NCBI RefSeq assembly: GCF_014385165.1
Contig: NZ_JACRTF010000001.1
Location: forward strand, 1,302,001-1,366,000
DNA: 64,000 bases
DNA from: Jilunia laotingensis
GTDB lineage: Bacteria > Bacteroidota > Bacteroidia > Bacteroidales > Bacteroidaceae
Reading direction: 5' to 3'
Of this stretch, positions 25,671-35,488 are shown piece by piece (positions within the stretch are counted from its first letter, which is position 1; every line of letters begins with the position of its first letter). Position numbers and translations under genes: made by a program. A model generated the notes under the pieces. That model was given only the letters and a program-made list of their open reading frames with translations, was not told the DNA's origin and searched no databases.

Positions 25671-28631
25671 ATGATTCAAAATCAATCACGATGGGGCAAT
25701 ATCCGCTCCTTGCTATGCATGCTGATGGGCATGTTACTCTCAGCAAATGTGTTTGCACAACAGATGACGGTGCAAGGACATATTAAAGATTCTAATGGAG
25801 AACCCATTATCGGGGCAAACGTTATCGAGAAAAATACGACAAACGGTACCATCACGGACTTCGATGGTAACTTCCGGTTGATGGTAAGCCCGGATGCCAC
25901 CCTTGCTATCACCTACATCGGCTATACACCGCAGGAAGTAAAAGCAGACAAACAACTAGTAATCACTTTAAAAGAAGACACACAAGTGCTGGATGATGTA
26001 GTAGTTATCGGTTACGGTTCGGTGAAGAAATCGGATGCCACCGGATCGGTGATTGCCATCAAGCAGGAAAAGATCGGCAACCAGACTACTGCACAAGATG
26101 CATTGGTCGGCAAGGTAGCCGGTGTGAATGTCGTACCGGGCAGCGGTGCCCCGGGTGAAGGAGCCACAATCCGTATTCGAAGCGGTGCCTCACTTTCTGC
26201 TTCCAACGACCCGTTGATCGTTATCGACGGTATTCCGGTGGACAACTCTACCATCGAAGGGTCAAGCAACCTTATCGGTTCTATCAACCCAAGCGACATC
26301 GAAACCTTCACAGTGTTGAAAGATGCTTCGGCCACAGCTATCTACGGTTCACGTGCTTCTAATGGTGTTATCATCATTACGACCAAAAAAGGTTCTAACA
26401 ATGGAGTCAGAGTAAATTATACGGGCAACTTCTCCGTAAGTTCCAAAACGGACAAGATGGATGTACTGACTGCAGAAGAGTTCAAAGCTTTCGTACCGAC
26501 CGTGACAGGCGTGCCTGCACAACCCCAGTTTGGCAATACTTCCACCGACTGGCAGGACGAGATCTACCGCACGGCTTTCGGACAGGAACATAACGTATCT
26601 GTAGCAGGAAGCGTCAACCCAGAGACTCCTTACCGTGCTTCTATCGGTTACACCAATCAGGACGGTATCATCCGTACCAACAAATACGAACGTCTGACTG
26701 CAAGTGTCGGCTTCGGAAGCAAGTTCTTCGATAAGCACTTGAGCATCGATGTGAACGGAAAATTCTCCAAAGAGAATAATCACAAAGTGGATAACAGTGT
26801 TGTTGGCAATGCTGTCAGCTATGACCCGACACGCCCTGTAATGACAGGAAGCGCAACTGCTTCGGAAGATCCGGGACTGGGTTATTTCATTTGGATGAAC
26901 GGCAATTCTCCTATGGCTATCCAGACTGACAATCCCGTAGCCCAAATCGAATTGCAGAACATGAAAAACAACTTGACACGCTTCATGGGTAATGCTACCA
27001 TCGATTATAAAGTTCACGGACTGGAAGATCTTCGTTTCAACCTGAACTTAGGTTATGACGGACTGACCAGCAAATACCATAAAGATGTTCCCGAAAAGGC
27101 AGGAATGATGTACACACAGAACCAAAAAGACGGTACCGGACTGGCTCAGTACGGCAAGCAACAAAAACGTAACTATCTGTTGGACTTCTATGGCAACTAT
27201 ACCCACACATTTGCAGAGAAACATGCACTGAGTGTAATGGGAGGTTACGGCTGGCAACATTTCTGGAAACGGTATGACTCGACTACCAATGATCCGGCAG
27301 GCAACGAACTGGCTTCTCCAAAGCATAATGAATCGGAATATTACCTGTTGTCATTCTACGGTCGTGCCAACTACTCTTATAATGACCGCTACATGATCAC
27401 CGCCACTTTACGTTCGGATGCATCATCACGCTTCAACAAAGACAACCGTTGGGGCATATTCCCCTCAGTAGCCTTGGGATGGCGTATCAACCAGGAAGAC
27501 TTCCTGCGTGATTCGGATATCATCTCCGACCTGAAACTACGTTTGAGCTACGGTGTGACCGGACAGCAAGACATCATCAATGACTATCCTTACATGAGTA
27601 CATTTACCGTTTCTTATCCTGAATCTTGCTATCAGTTCGGTGACAAATGGTATCACACTTACCGTCCGGATGGTTTCGACAGCGATATCAAATGGGAAAC
27701 AACGACGACTTACAACGTCGGTCTCGATTTCGGCTTCCTGAACAACCGCATCTATGGTTCTATGGATTACTATAAACGCTATACCAAGGACTTGCTGAAC
27801 AAGATCAACGTGATTGCCGGAGTCAACTATGCACCGGTTCTCTTCACCAACATCGGTAAAATGGAGAACCAAGGTTTCGAGTTCTCAATAAATGCCATCC
27901 CGGTACACACGAAGGACTGGGAATGGACAATCGGCATGAACTACACCAATACCCATTCCAAAATCACGAAATTGAACGTGGTTGATTCTAACTCTACTTA
28001 TGTGGAAACAGGAGCCATCTCCGGAACGGGTAAGTTCGTACAAGTATTCATGGTGGATGAAACTCCGTATACATTCTATCTGGCAAAACAGGCTTATGAC
28101 GAAAGCGGCAAGCCAATCGAAGGCAAATACATACAGCCGGACGGTTCCATATCGGAAACTGAAACCCGCTATGCAACAGGAAAAAGCGCACTTCCAACTT
28201 CTATCCTCGGCTTAAATACCAGACTGAGTTATAAGAATTGGGATCTTGCCATCAGCGGACACGGTTCTTTCGGAAACTATATCTACAACTATGTAGCTGC
28301 CGACCAGTATAAAGAACAAGTATATAGCGACCAAGGTTCTTACTCCAATATCCTTCGTAAAACACGCGATTCAGGTTTCAACCAGCAACGCCTTTATACG
28401 GATTATTTCCTCGAAAAAGGTTCGTTCTTCAGAATCGATAACATCACGTTGGGATATACCTTCAAACGCTTGTGGGATAACAACAGCACTTTGCGCGCAA
28501 CATTCAGCGTGCAGAATGTAGCTACCCTGACCGGTTACAGCGGACTTGACCCGGAAATATACAACGGAATAGACAAAGAGATCTATCCGCGTCCGAGAAC
28601 TTACACGGTAGGTCTGAACCTTACTTTCTAA
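25671..28631 (+). CDS. SusC-like TonB-dependent receptor (no STN domain)
   Basis: This outer-membrane importer of 986 residues has a signal peptide ending at ANVFAQQ, a carboxypeptidase-regulatory-like domain (about residues 32-108, VQGHIKDSNGEPIIGANVIE), the TonB box/plug region (LDDVVVIGYGSVKKSDATGS to PLIVIDGIPVD, AIYGSRASNGVIII) and a barrel ending RTYTVGLNLTF. It lacks the STN domain of the PUL 1 receptor, which fits control by a one-component membrane regulator (23083) rather than an ECF/FecR relay. It pairs with the SusD 28 bp downstream. Confidence 0.95.
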   Translation: MIQNQSRWGNIRSLLCMLMGMLLSANVFAQQMTVQGHIKDSNGEPIIGANVIEKNTTNGTITDFDGNFRLMVSPDATLAITYIGYTPQEVKADKQLVITLKEDTQVLDDVVVIGYGSVKKSDATGSVIAIKQEKIGNQTTAQDALVGKVAGVNVVPGSGAPGEGATIRIRSGASLSASNDPLIVIDGIPVDNSTIEGSSNLIGSINPSDIETFTVLKDASATAIYGSRASNGVIIITTKKGSNNGVRVNYTGNFSVSSKTDKMDVLTAEEFKAFVPTVTGVPAQPQFGNTSTDWQDEIYRTAFGQEHNVSVAGSVNPETPYRASIGYTNQDGIIRTNKYERLTASVGFGSKFFDKHLSIDVNGKFSKENNHKVDNSVVGNAVSYDPTRPVMTGSATASEDPGLGYFIWMNGNSPMAIQTDNPVAQIELQNMKNNLTRFMGNATIDYKVHGLEDLRFNLNLGYDGLTSKYHKDVPEKAGMMYTQNQKDGTGLAQYGKQQKRNYLLDFYGNYTHTFAEKHALSVMGGYGWQHFWKRYDSTTNDPAGNELASPKHNESEYYLLSFYGRANYSYNDRYMITATLRSDASSRFNKDNRWGIFPSVALGWRINQEDFLRDSDIISDLKLRLSYGVTGQQDIINDYPYMSTFTVSYPESCYQFGDKWYHTYRPDGFDSDIKWETTTTYNVGLDFGFLNNRIYGSMDYYKRYTKDLLNKINVIAGVNYAPVLFTNIGKMENQGFEFSINAIPVHTKDWEWTIGMNYTNTHSKITKLNVVDSNSTYVETGAISGTGKFVQVFMVDETPYTFYLAKQAYDESGKPIEGKYIQPDGSISETETRYATGKSALPTSILGLNTRLSYKNWDLAISGHGSFGNYIYNYVAADQYKEQVYSDQGSYSNILRKTRDSGFNQQRLYTDYFLEKGSFFRIDNITLGYTFKRLWDNNSTLRATFSVQNVATLTGYSGLDPEIYNGIDKEIYPRPRTYTVGLNLTF

Positions 28632-28659
28632 CCAACATCAACCATAATAACGAAAAACA

Positions 28660-30354
28660 ATGAAAAGTATAAAACATATATTTATAAGCGTGGCTCTATT
28701 AAGCAGCCTGTTCATAATGAGTTCATGTTTTGGCGATCTCGACACGATGCCACTGGACGATAATCAATTAGTCGGTGAACAAGTATATAAGACGAAAGAA
28801 GGTTATGTCGGTGTACTCGCCAAATGCTATGCCTCCCTTATCCAAACCGGACAGCAAGGTGGAGACGGCGGTAACGGTGACCTTGAAGGAGCCAACGAAG
28901 GTTATTCCGGCTATGTACGTTGCCTGTTCTATTTGCAGGAATTAGCCACGGACAATTTCATCATGCCGTCCCAATCCAACGGTCTGCGCCACTGCCTGAA
29001 CATGACCTGGACGGAATCCAACGCAGGAGTGATCAAATGGACTTACCAACGTCTGTACATGTCCATTGCCTACTGTAACGAGTTTCTCAGAGAATGTACC
29101 GAATCAAAGCTGAACGACCGCGGACTGCTCAATGAAATGAAAGACGAATACCAGTACTACCGTGCAGAGGCTTCGTTCATCCGCGCTTATTGTTATGCCA
29201 TGTTATGCGACCTGTACGGATCTGTTCCGTATATCGACGAAGATACGAAAATAAAAGATATCCCCGAACAGTGGAGCCGTAAACAGATCTTCGATTTCAC
29301 GGTAAATACGCTCCTCGATCTTCAAAACGAACTGAAAGAGCCGGGAACAAACGAATATGGCCGTGTAGACCGTGTGGCAGCTTGGTTCCTTCTTTCCAGA
29401 ATGTATCTGAACGCACAGACATGGGTAGGAGAAAACAAATATGACGATGCATATAAATATGCAAAGAAGGTAATTGACAGTAACGCTTATCCGTTGGCAA
29501 GCGATTACCGCCACATCTTCCTGGCAGACAACAACACTTGCAAAGAGATTATCTGGCCGTTGGTTCAGGACGGAGAAAGAGCGCAAAGTTCGGCAGGAAC
29601 CAACTTCTATGTAAAGGCATTCGTCAATGGCCCGATGGACGGACTCTACAACACAGGTGTAGGTTCCAAAGGCTGGGGTAACGTTCGCTCCAAAACCACT
29701 TTGGTAGATGCATTCGACGCGAATGATGTCCTGTTTGACAAGACAGATACTTGGGGGAATAAAAAACACGATAAACGCGCCCAATTCATGACTGCCCTTG
29801 AAAATCAGAAGAAGGAAACTTGGGATGAGAACGACCAGATGACCAGCACATTCACCTGCGGTTATGGATACATCAAATGGAGAAACGTGACTAAAGACGA
29901 CAAGATATGCGCTTCTGGTGATACATATACTTCCATCGACTTCCCGTTGTTCCGTACCGGAGAAGCTTACCTGACCGCTGCCGAAGCTATCCTGAGAGGT
30001 GCAAACGCACAGAAGTCAGAGGCCCTGGGATATGTGAACGAAATCCGTGCCAGAGCTTACATGAGTGACGAGTACGCACAGGCAGGTATCAGTTCCGAAA
30101 TTTCCGGAAAGATCGGTGAAAACCAACTGACACTGGACTTCATTCTGGACGAACGCCAAAGAGAGCTGGCTTCGGAACTCACACGCCGTACCGACCTTAT
30201 CCGTTTCGGAAAATTCACCAAAGGCAAAAACTGGGACTGGAAAGGAGTAGAACGTCTTGGCAAAGATGTGGACGATTTCTACCAACTCTTCCCCATCCCC
30301 GACAGTGAAATGACAAACAATCCGAAGCTGGTTCAAAACAAAGGATACAATTAA
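28660..30354 (+). CDS. SusD/RagB-family surface lipoprotein
   Basis: This 564-residue partner of the preceding SusC has a lipoprotein signal MKSIKHIFISVALLSSLFIM ending SSC, followed by FGDLDTMPLDD. SusD features include TPR-like helices (YYRAEASFIRAYCYAMLCDL YGSVPYID), FPLFRTGEAYLTAAEAILRG, and the C-terminal DERQRELASELTRRTDLIRF and LFPIPDSEMTNNPKLVQNKG. It should bind the imported ligand at the cell surface. The ligand is unknown because no glycosidase follows. Confidence 0.94.
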   Translation: MKSIKHIFISVALLSSLFIMSSCFGDLDTMPLDDNQLVGEQVYKTKEGYVGVLAKCYASLIQTGQQGGDGGNGDLEGANEGYSGYVRCLFYLQELATDNFIMPSQSNGLRHCLNMTWTESNAGVIKWTYQRLYMSIAYCNEFLRECTESKLNDRGLLNEMKDEYQYYRAEASFIRAYCYAMLCDLYGSVPYIDEDTKIKDIPEQWSRKQIFDFTVNTLLDLQNELKEPGTNEYGRVDRVAAWFLLSRMYLNAQTWVGENKYDDAYKYAKKVIDSNAYPLASDYRHIFLADNNTCKEIIWPLVQDGERAQSSAGTNFYVKAFVNGPMDGLYNTGVGSKGWGNVRSKTTLVDAFDANDVLFDKTDTWGNKKHDKRAQFMTALENQKKETWDENDQMTSTFTCGYGYIKWRNVTKDDKICASGDTYTSIDFPLFRTGEAYLTAAEAILRGANAQKSEALGYVNEIRARAYMSDEYAQAGISSEISGKIGENQLTLDFILDERQRELASELTRRTDLIRFGKFTKGKNWDWKGVERLGKDVDDFYQLFPIPDSEMTNNPKLVQNKGYN

Positions 30355-30397
30355 CTGTATCAGTTAACAATATATATTAATATGATTTCAATAGTGG

Positions 30398-30435
30398 CCC
30401 GGAAGGCTGTGTCGTGATGACACTCGCCTTTCGGG
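30398..30435 (+). terminator. Long hairpin between susD and the phosphatase gene
   Basis: CCCGGAAGGC (30398-30407) pairs with GCCTTTCGGG (30426-30435), and inside it GTGTC (30409-30413) pairs with GACAC (30419-30423). There is no strong T run, so it may attenuate or protect the susCD message rather than fully stop transcription. Such hairpins are common after susD genes. Confidence 0.6.
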
Positions 30436-30466
30436 AGCTATTACCCTAAAAAACTCTGTTTGAATT

Positions 30467-31753
30467 ATGAAACTTATTACCATCTCTTTCGGCTTCCTGT
30501 TCTCGCTGTTCACCCTTTTCGGCTATGCTCAGACCACACAGGAAGAAATATATTCGAATATCGAAAAAAGCGGAAGCGTATACTATGCCTACCCGGACAT
30601 CAACGAGTCTTACACACCGGCTCCCAAAGGATACAAACCTTTTTACATCTCTCATTACGGCCGTCACGGATCACGTTATCTGATCGGTGACAATGATTAT
30701 CTGACCATCATGGAGACACTGGCCAAAGCCGATTCGGTAGGTTTTCTGACCGAAACCGGCAAGGATGTCCGCAAACGTCTGGACATTGTTTGGAAAGATG
30801 CAGAAGGACAAGGAGGAGAGCTTACTCCGATGGGCTACCGGCAACACCGAGGCATTGCAGACCGGATGTACCACAACTTCCCGGAAGTTTTCAAAGGACA
30901 ACGGCAAATCAGCGCACGTTCCACCGTTGTGGTACGCTGCGTACTGAGCATGACCGCCTTTTGCGAAACGTTGAAAGGGCTAAATCCGAAGCTGGAATTT
31001 ACTTATGGCTCGGGAGAAAGATATATGAGGTATCTCAATCATTGGAACAAGGAAGCCCGTGAATTCACCTCCGACCAATCGGCATGGCGCGCAGACTACA
31101 GGCAGTTCCGTAAAGAACACATCCGCCCGGAAAGGCTGATGAAACTGCTCTTCACCAACCAGAACTACGTAAAACAGCATATCAATGCGGAAGACCTGAT
31201 GATGGGACTCTACTGGGTAGCTTCGGACATGCAAAACACGGAACTCGACCTTTCTTTCTATGACCTATTCGAAAAAGAGGAGTTATTCAACATCTGGCAG
31301 GTGATCAACTACGGGCATTACGTGTGCAACGGGACCTGTCCGTGGGGTAAAGAGATCGTACAACGCACATTTATCCCTCTTTTAGAGAATATTCTCAATT
31401 CAGCCGATGAAGCCATCAATAACACTTCCGTGGCAGCAACTTTACGTTTCGGCCACGATGGAAATGTCATGCCCTTGACCGGACTACTGCAATTGGAAAA
31501 TTGCTACAACGAGGAGAACAATTCCGCTGATTTCTACAAAGTATGGAGTGATTTCAAAATTGTTCCTATGGCGGCAAACGTGCAGATGATTTTCTTCCGG
31601 AAAGATAAAAGTGACGATATCCTTGTGAAGTTCATGCTGAATGAAAAAGAAGTAAGCATTCCCCTGGAAAGCGATGTGAAGCCCTACTATCATTGGAAAG
31701 ACGTAGAAAAGTTCTACAGGAATAAAATCGAGGAATTGCATAAGAATAAATAA
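30467..31753 (+). CDS. Histidine acid phosphatase (branch 2 / MINPP-like)
   Basis: This exported 428-residue enzyme has a signal peptide ending near FGYAQTT. It shows the histidine phosphatase motif HYGRHGSRY (about residues 64-72), where the first His forms the phospho-enzyme and the Arg binds phosphate, and a distal RFGHDGNVMPL in place of the usual HAE/HD motif (about residue 328). Branch 2 members include periplasmic acid phosphatases and MINPP-type phytases. Bacteroides are known to have MINPP. It is the only enzyme in PUL 2, so the locus may import a phosphorylated compound or the product of this phosphatase. The exact substrate cannot be read from sequence. Confidence 0.85.
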   Translation: MKLITISFGFLFSLFTLFGYAQTTQEEIYSNIEKSGSVYYAYPDINESYTPAPKGYKPFYISHYGRHGSRYLIGDNDYLTIMETLAKADSVGFLTETGKDVRKRLDIVWKDAEGQGGELTPMGYRQHRGIADRMYHNFPEVFKGQRQISARSTVVVRCVLSMTAFCETLKGLNPKLEFTYGSGERYMRYLNHWNKEAREFTSDQSAWRADYRQFRKEHIRPERLMKLLFTNQNYVKQHINAEDLMMGLYWVASDMQNTELDLSFYDLFEKEELFNIWQVINYGHYVCNGTCPWGKEIVQRTFIPLLENILNSADEAINNTSVAATLRFGHDGNVMPLTGLLQLENCYNEENNSADFYKVWSDFKIVPMAANVQMIFFRKDKSDDILVKFMLNEKEVSIPLESDVKPYYHWKDVEKFYRNKIEELHKNK

Positions 31754-31760
31754 CTTCATT

Positions 31761-31794
31761 ATCTAACGGTTCATTGAAAAATGAACCGTTAGAT
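31761..31794. terminator. Bidirectional terminator hairpin
   Basis: ATCTAACGGTTCAT (31761-31774) pairs perfectly over 14 bp with ATGAACCGTTAGAT (31781-31794) around a 6-nt loop. It lies between the convergent phosphatase (+) and Sel1 protein (-) genes. Confidence 0.8.
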
Positions 31795-31871
31795 ATAACC
31801 TGTCTGAAGCCGCCCCCTACCGATGTAGGGAAAAGCATACTATCTTACTTCCATACTTCCACTCATTTCTT

Positions 31872-33026
31872 TTAATAAGAGTAAGCTATTGTTCTTATTT
31901 TCTTTGACGGATACCAAGAGATTCCCATAGTAACCTTCATGTCAATATCGAATCCTCCCTTTGTTCCGGGTATCCATGAAGGCATACCGCTAATCATACG
32001 CATGGCAGCCTCATCCATCGACACCAGTACCCGTTTTTTATAAGTCGGATTTGAGATACTGCCATTCGATGTAACTTTAAACGTTATTTGTATTTCACCA
32101 TATCCGGCACTCTTTATTGCAGGGGCTCCCGGCCTACGGTAATTATTAAGATAATTTCTTACCGACTCTGTCATTTTGGGTGCAACAATTTTATTATCAG
32201 CCTTCACTCGCTCCTCATATTTAGCTTTTACGGTATTATAAAGCGGACGGGCATCTTCATATCCGGCAGACAAAAGCCGCTCCAAGAGAATGAGAGATTG
32301 TGTTATACAACTTCTTCCATTTATACCGTCACCATAGAAATTAGTTGCATATTGGGCATCAGAAATACTAAAATGCGGATTATCCGTTGTTCCCATACCC
32401 TTATAAAGCATTTCGGCAACACGCAACTTTGTAAAATTATTGTAATCTCCATCCTTCTTAGCATACCATTTCAGTGCATTCTGCCAATCCACTTCTGTTC
32501 CTATCCCATCATAATACATGTCTCCAATAGTAGTATATAGCCATGTCTGTCCATGATTGGCAGCTCGTTCTGCATACATCAATGCTCCGGATAAATCCTT
32601 TTCTGTTCCTTCACCGCATAGTTTAGCCTGATAAACATATAATTCGCCCTCGCTTTCTCCTTGCTCTGCCGCTTTCAAAAAGTAGCTGTATGCTGTTTCC
32701 AAGTTCTTTGCCACACCATGCCCCTCTTTGTAAAGCCGTCCTATACTTCTCAAGCACGGAGGATAATTACGAGCTTCTCCTTTTTTATAGAGATTCATAG
32801 CTACGGTGTAGTTTTTCTCAACCCCTTTTCCAAACTCATACATATATCCCAAATAGTCCAATGCGGCTAAACTGCCATTCTTTGCTGCCCGCTGAAAGTA
32901 GGGTACTGCCGATTGATAATTCTCATTCATAAAATAACGGATACCTGTTTCCGTATCAAAATCATTCTGTGCAAATGCCATCACTGCACATAGCATCAAT
33001 ATACTGATTAAATATAATCTCTTCAT
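31872..33026 (-). CDS. Sel1-repeat protein with TonB C-terminal domain
   Basis: This exported 384-residue protein has a signal peptide ending at AVMAFAQND. Sel1-like repeats of about 36 residues fill residues 25-235: AALDYLGYMYEFGKGVEKNY, CLRSIGRLYKEGHGVAKNLE, YVYQAKLCGEGTEKDLSGAL, YTTIGDMYYDGIGTEVDW. The C-terminal ~90 residues (GEIQITFKVTSNGSISNPTY to MPSWIPGTKGGFDIDMKVTM) match the TonB C-terminal fold found in periplasmic proteins. There is no N-terminal membrane anchor, so it is not a classic TonB. It is likely periplasmic, in protein-protein contacts. It is the last gene of a three-gene minus-strand operon headed by the leader at 35489. Confidence 0.82.
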   Translation of the reverse strand: MKRLYLISILMLCAVMAFAQNDFDTETGIRYFMNENYQSAVPYFQRAAKNGSLAALDYLGYMYEFGKGVEKNYTVAMNLYKKGEARNYPPCLRSIGRLYKEGHGVAKNLETAYSYFLKAAEQGESEGELYVYQAKLCGEGTEKDLSGALMYAERAANHGQTWLYTTIGDMYYDGIGTEVDWQNALKWYAKKDGDYNNFTKLRVAEMLYKGMGTTDNPHFSISDAQYATNFYGDGINGRSCITQSLILLERLLSAGYEDARPLYNTVKAKYEERVKADNKIVAPKMTESVRNYLNNYRRPGAPAIKSAGYGEIQITFKVTSNGSISNPTYKKRVLVSMDEAAMRMISGMPSWIPGTKGGFDIDMKVTMGISWYPSKKIRTIAYSY

Positions 33027-33039
33027 TCCATTAAAATTA

Positions 33040-34572
33040 TTAGTTATTACTCCATCCTAGGTCATCATTTGCTATCCCTGCGATAGCCTTGTCACTTACA
33101 TAAATAGTTATATATCCGGGTGAACCTTTCATCTTTATATATTGTCCGGAACCGCGCTTTCCGTTGTACCCACCGAACTTTTCGATAAGTGCATCATACA
33201 GTAGTCTGGCGTTACTGCGATCGGACAATATAAGATGCAAGGTTATGTAATCCAGACGAGCGTTCGGCAAGTCATGTACGGTAGTTCCCCACCAGCCATC
33301 GGACACTCTTTCCACAAAAGTACCTTCTGCATAGATACCATAATCCAAATCAGGCGAATACTTTCTCTCTACACTTATTGCGTTTTCTCCTAAGTGGTAT
33401 TTCTTTCTGAAATCAGAGATGCTTGTTGCAGTTACTTTTATTCCATCCACTTTATTGTCATTGAGCATGAAAAGAACCCAAGATACAATGTCGTCCTTAT
33501 TAAAATATTCAGACTCTACCGACTCTCTGACAGGCAAAAAGAATATATCTGATAAATTGGCTCCATCAAACTGAGGATTCACTACGTATTTCCCATCTTT
33601 ATTAATGAGTCCCCATTTACTTCCCAAATAAGCCCAAGCAACATCACCAAGGAAGGGTGTGGCAAACTGGAACTGTGGATTGATTTCTATTTTCCCCGAT
33701 TTATCTATATAGCCACACTGTTTGCCCATCACAACAGGTGCCAGTTTACCTCCCAGAAAAGGAATAGCTTCCTCAAACTGCGGATTGATGATAATCTTGC
33801 CCTTTTCATTGCACCATCCATATACGTCACCTATTCGTATAATGTATCGTCCATCGTCCCAATCCATTCTATCAAACTGCGGATTGATGACAAATTCTCC
33901 CTTCTTGTTAATCACGCCATACTTATCTCCGGACATGACAACCGCCCTCCCGTTCATAAAGTGTTCTGCCGAATTGAACTGGCAGTCTATCACTACATTA
34001 CCTTTCTTATCTACATATCCAAAAGTTCGGTTCAGGCTTTGTACAGCGGCCAATCCATCTACAAAGTTAGATGCAAAAGCGTATTCTATCGGTAGTTCAA
34101 ACGCGGTGTTACCATTTCCGTCAATTGCCCAATATTTGCCATTATCATTGACGGCTATTGCCAGCCCGTCTGAATAATTGGATACACTCCTTGCTGCTTT
34201 TATCTCTGAAATCACCTCTCCACCCGTATTTAACAATACGGGAGCCCCTTTAGGAGCTACACACCAAGCTTTCCCTTCAAAAAAGTCCGTAGCACTACTA
34301 TATGTAGGGTTTATCACAAACTTTCCATCTTTGTCAATGAATCCGTACTTTTCATTGATACAAACTTTAGCTAGTCCATCAGAAAAAGCATTTGCCATAT
34401 CAAACTGTGGGTTTATGACATACTCCCCTTTCTTATTGATATAACCCCACTTATCACCTTGTTTTATGGGTAACAGAGAGTCGTCAACATTTGCTCTTCC
34501 GTCCGATGAACAGGAGGCGCACAATAACAGTGCGATAAGACCTCCCAGTAAAATACCAAATAACTGTTTCAT
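33040..34572 (-). CDS. WG-repeat lipoprotein
   Basis: This 510-residue lipoprotein has signal LLGGLIALLLCASC followed by SSDGRANVDD. Residues of about 35-345 are eight or nine WG repeats (KWGYINKKGEYVINPQF, KYGFIDKDGKFVINPTY, KYGVINKKGEFVINPQF and so on), a beta-propeller-like repeat of unknown function. The last ~160 residues are a separate domain (SDIFFLPVRESVESEYFNKD onward) that I do not recognise. It lies 13 bp before the Sel1/TonB_C gene, so both are likely cotranscribed. Confidence 0.85.
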   Translation of the reverse strand: MKQLFGILLGGLIALLLCASCSSDGRANVDDSLLPIKQGDKWGYINKKGEYVINPQFDMANAFSDGLAKVCINEKYGFIDKDGKFVINPTYSSATDFFEGKAWCVAPKGAPVLLNTGGEVISEIKAARSVSNYSDGLAIAVNDNGKYWAIDGNGNTAFELPIEYAFASNFVDGLAAVQSLNRTFGYVDKKGNVVIDCQFNSAEHFMNGRAVVMSGDKYGVINKKGEFVINPQFDRMDWDDGRYIIRIGDVYGWCNEKGKIIINPQFEEAIPFLGGKLAPVVMGKQCGYIDKSGKIEINPQFQFATPFLGDVAWAYLGSKWGLINKDGKYVVNPQFDGANLSDIFFLPVRESVESEYFNKDDIVSWVLFMLNDNKVDGIKVTATSISDFRKKYHLGENAISVERKYSPDLDYGIYAEGTFVERVSDGWWGTTVHDLPNARLDYITLHLILSDRSNARLLYDALIEKFGGYNGKRGSGQYIKMKGSPGYITIYVSDKAIAGIANDDLGWSNN

Positions 34573-34628
34573 AATATTGTTTTTTTATTGTTGTACACTA
34601 TCATTCCAGCCGTATATCGACATTTATC

Positions 34629-35468
34629 CTATTCTTTACGTGGAATTCTTCCATTGTCATTGATAGTAATAGAACCATCATCCCTGTTGAAAACGATGTT
34701 GCATTTTACCGGAGGGCAGTTCGGACAAGCTCCTGACTGGAATTGTACTTCGGCATAATCATGGTGAATAGAAATTATGGAATCTATCACGTCACAGCTT
34801 CCGCTACCTTCATCGTCATACAAACTATATCCATAGCAATTCACTCCTTCCATAAAAGATTCGTTGCATGTAATCTGCTTATAGAGACTCAGGATGACGG
34901 TATATGTCCTACTAATGCCCGGCTCTTCTTCAAAGTGCGATTGCCACTTTCCATTAAAAGGTTTGTCATCCGGTATATACTGAAATGTGGAATCCTGGTT
35001 CTTGATATAAATGGTTTTCATTTCGGGATTGTAGATGAGCGTATCGATGTTGAGTTGCTCCCAACTGTCCATCGACACTACTCTATAAGCATTATGCCCA
35101 AGATATGCCACAGAATCGATGTCATAATGATAGATACGAGAGACATTGGAGAAATCCATCCAACCATAGCTGTTTTGTCCGCTCGGCAAGGTGAGTTCAG
35201 GGAGGAACGTACGACCGGAAAAATCCAGTTCCATACTATAAGTAATATTCTTGACATCTTCCATCTGCCCCCGAAGACTCGGATCATTCCTGAGCGGCAT
35301 TTCCCATCGTCCTTTAATAAGTGCAGGCTTTTCAGATTCAATGATTGGGATACTGTCGGATGTTGCGACAGAATCGCCTTGTTTTTTAGAAGAACAGTTG
35401 CCAAGCATTATCAGTAGCCAACAAGCTGTAATGATCTTAAATAGAGAAAAGAAAAAATGTTTCATCAT
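34629..35468 (-). CDS. Hypothetical lipoprotein heading the WG/Sel1 operon
   Basis: From the ATG at 35468 (MMKHFFFSLFKIITACWLLI, lipobox MLGNC, then SSKKQGDS) this is about 279 residues. Longer reading from 35519 would translate part of the structured leader, so I prefer 35468 or 35465. The mature part is beta-rich (RGQMEDVKNITYSMELDFSG, DSTFQYIPDDKPFNGKWQSH, DDGSITINDNG) and I recognise no family. It starts about 21 nt after the conserved leader at 35489-35822, the same geometry as the lipoprotein at 55941-57785. Confidence 0.75.
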   Translation of the reverse strand: MMKHFFFSLFKIITACWLLIMLGNCSSKKQGDSVATSDSIPIIESEKPALIKGRWEMPLRNDPSLRGQMEDVKNITYSMELDFSGRTFLPELTLPSGQNSYGWMDFSNVSRIYHYDIDSVAYLGHNAYRVVSMDSWEQLNIDTLIYNPEMKTIYIKNQDSTFQYIPDDKPFNGKWQSHFEEEPGISRTYTVILSLYKQITCNESFMEGVNCYGYSLYDDEGSGSCDVIDSIISIHHDYAEVQFQSGACPNCPPVKCNIVFNRDDGSITINDNGRIPRKE

Positions 35469-35488
35469 AGTAGAGAACTTTTGCGTAC

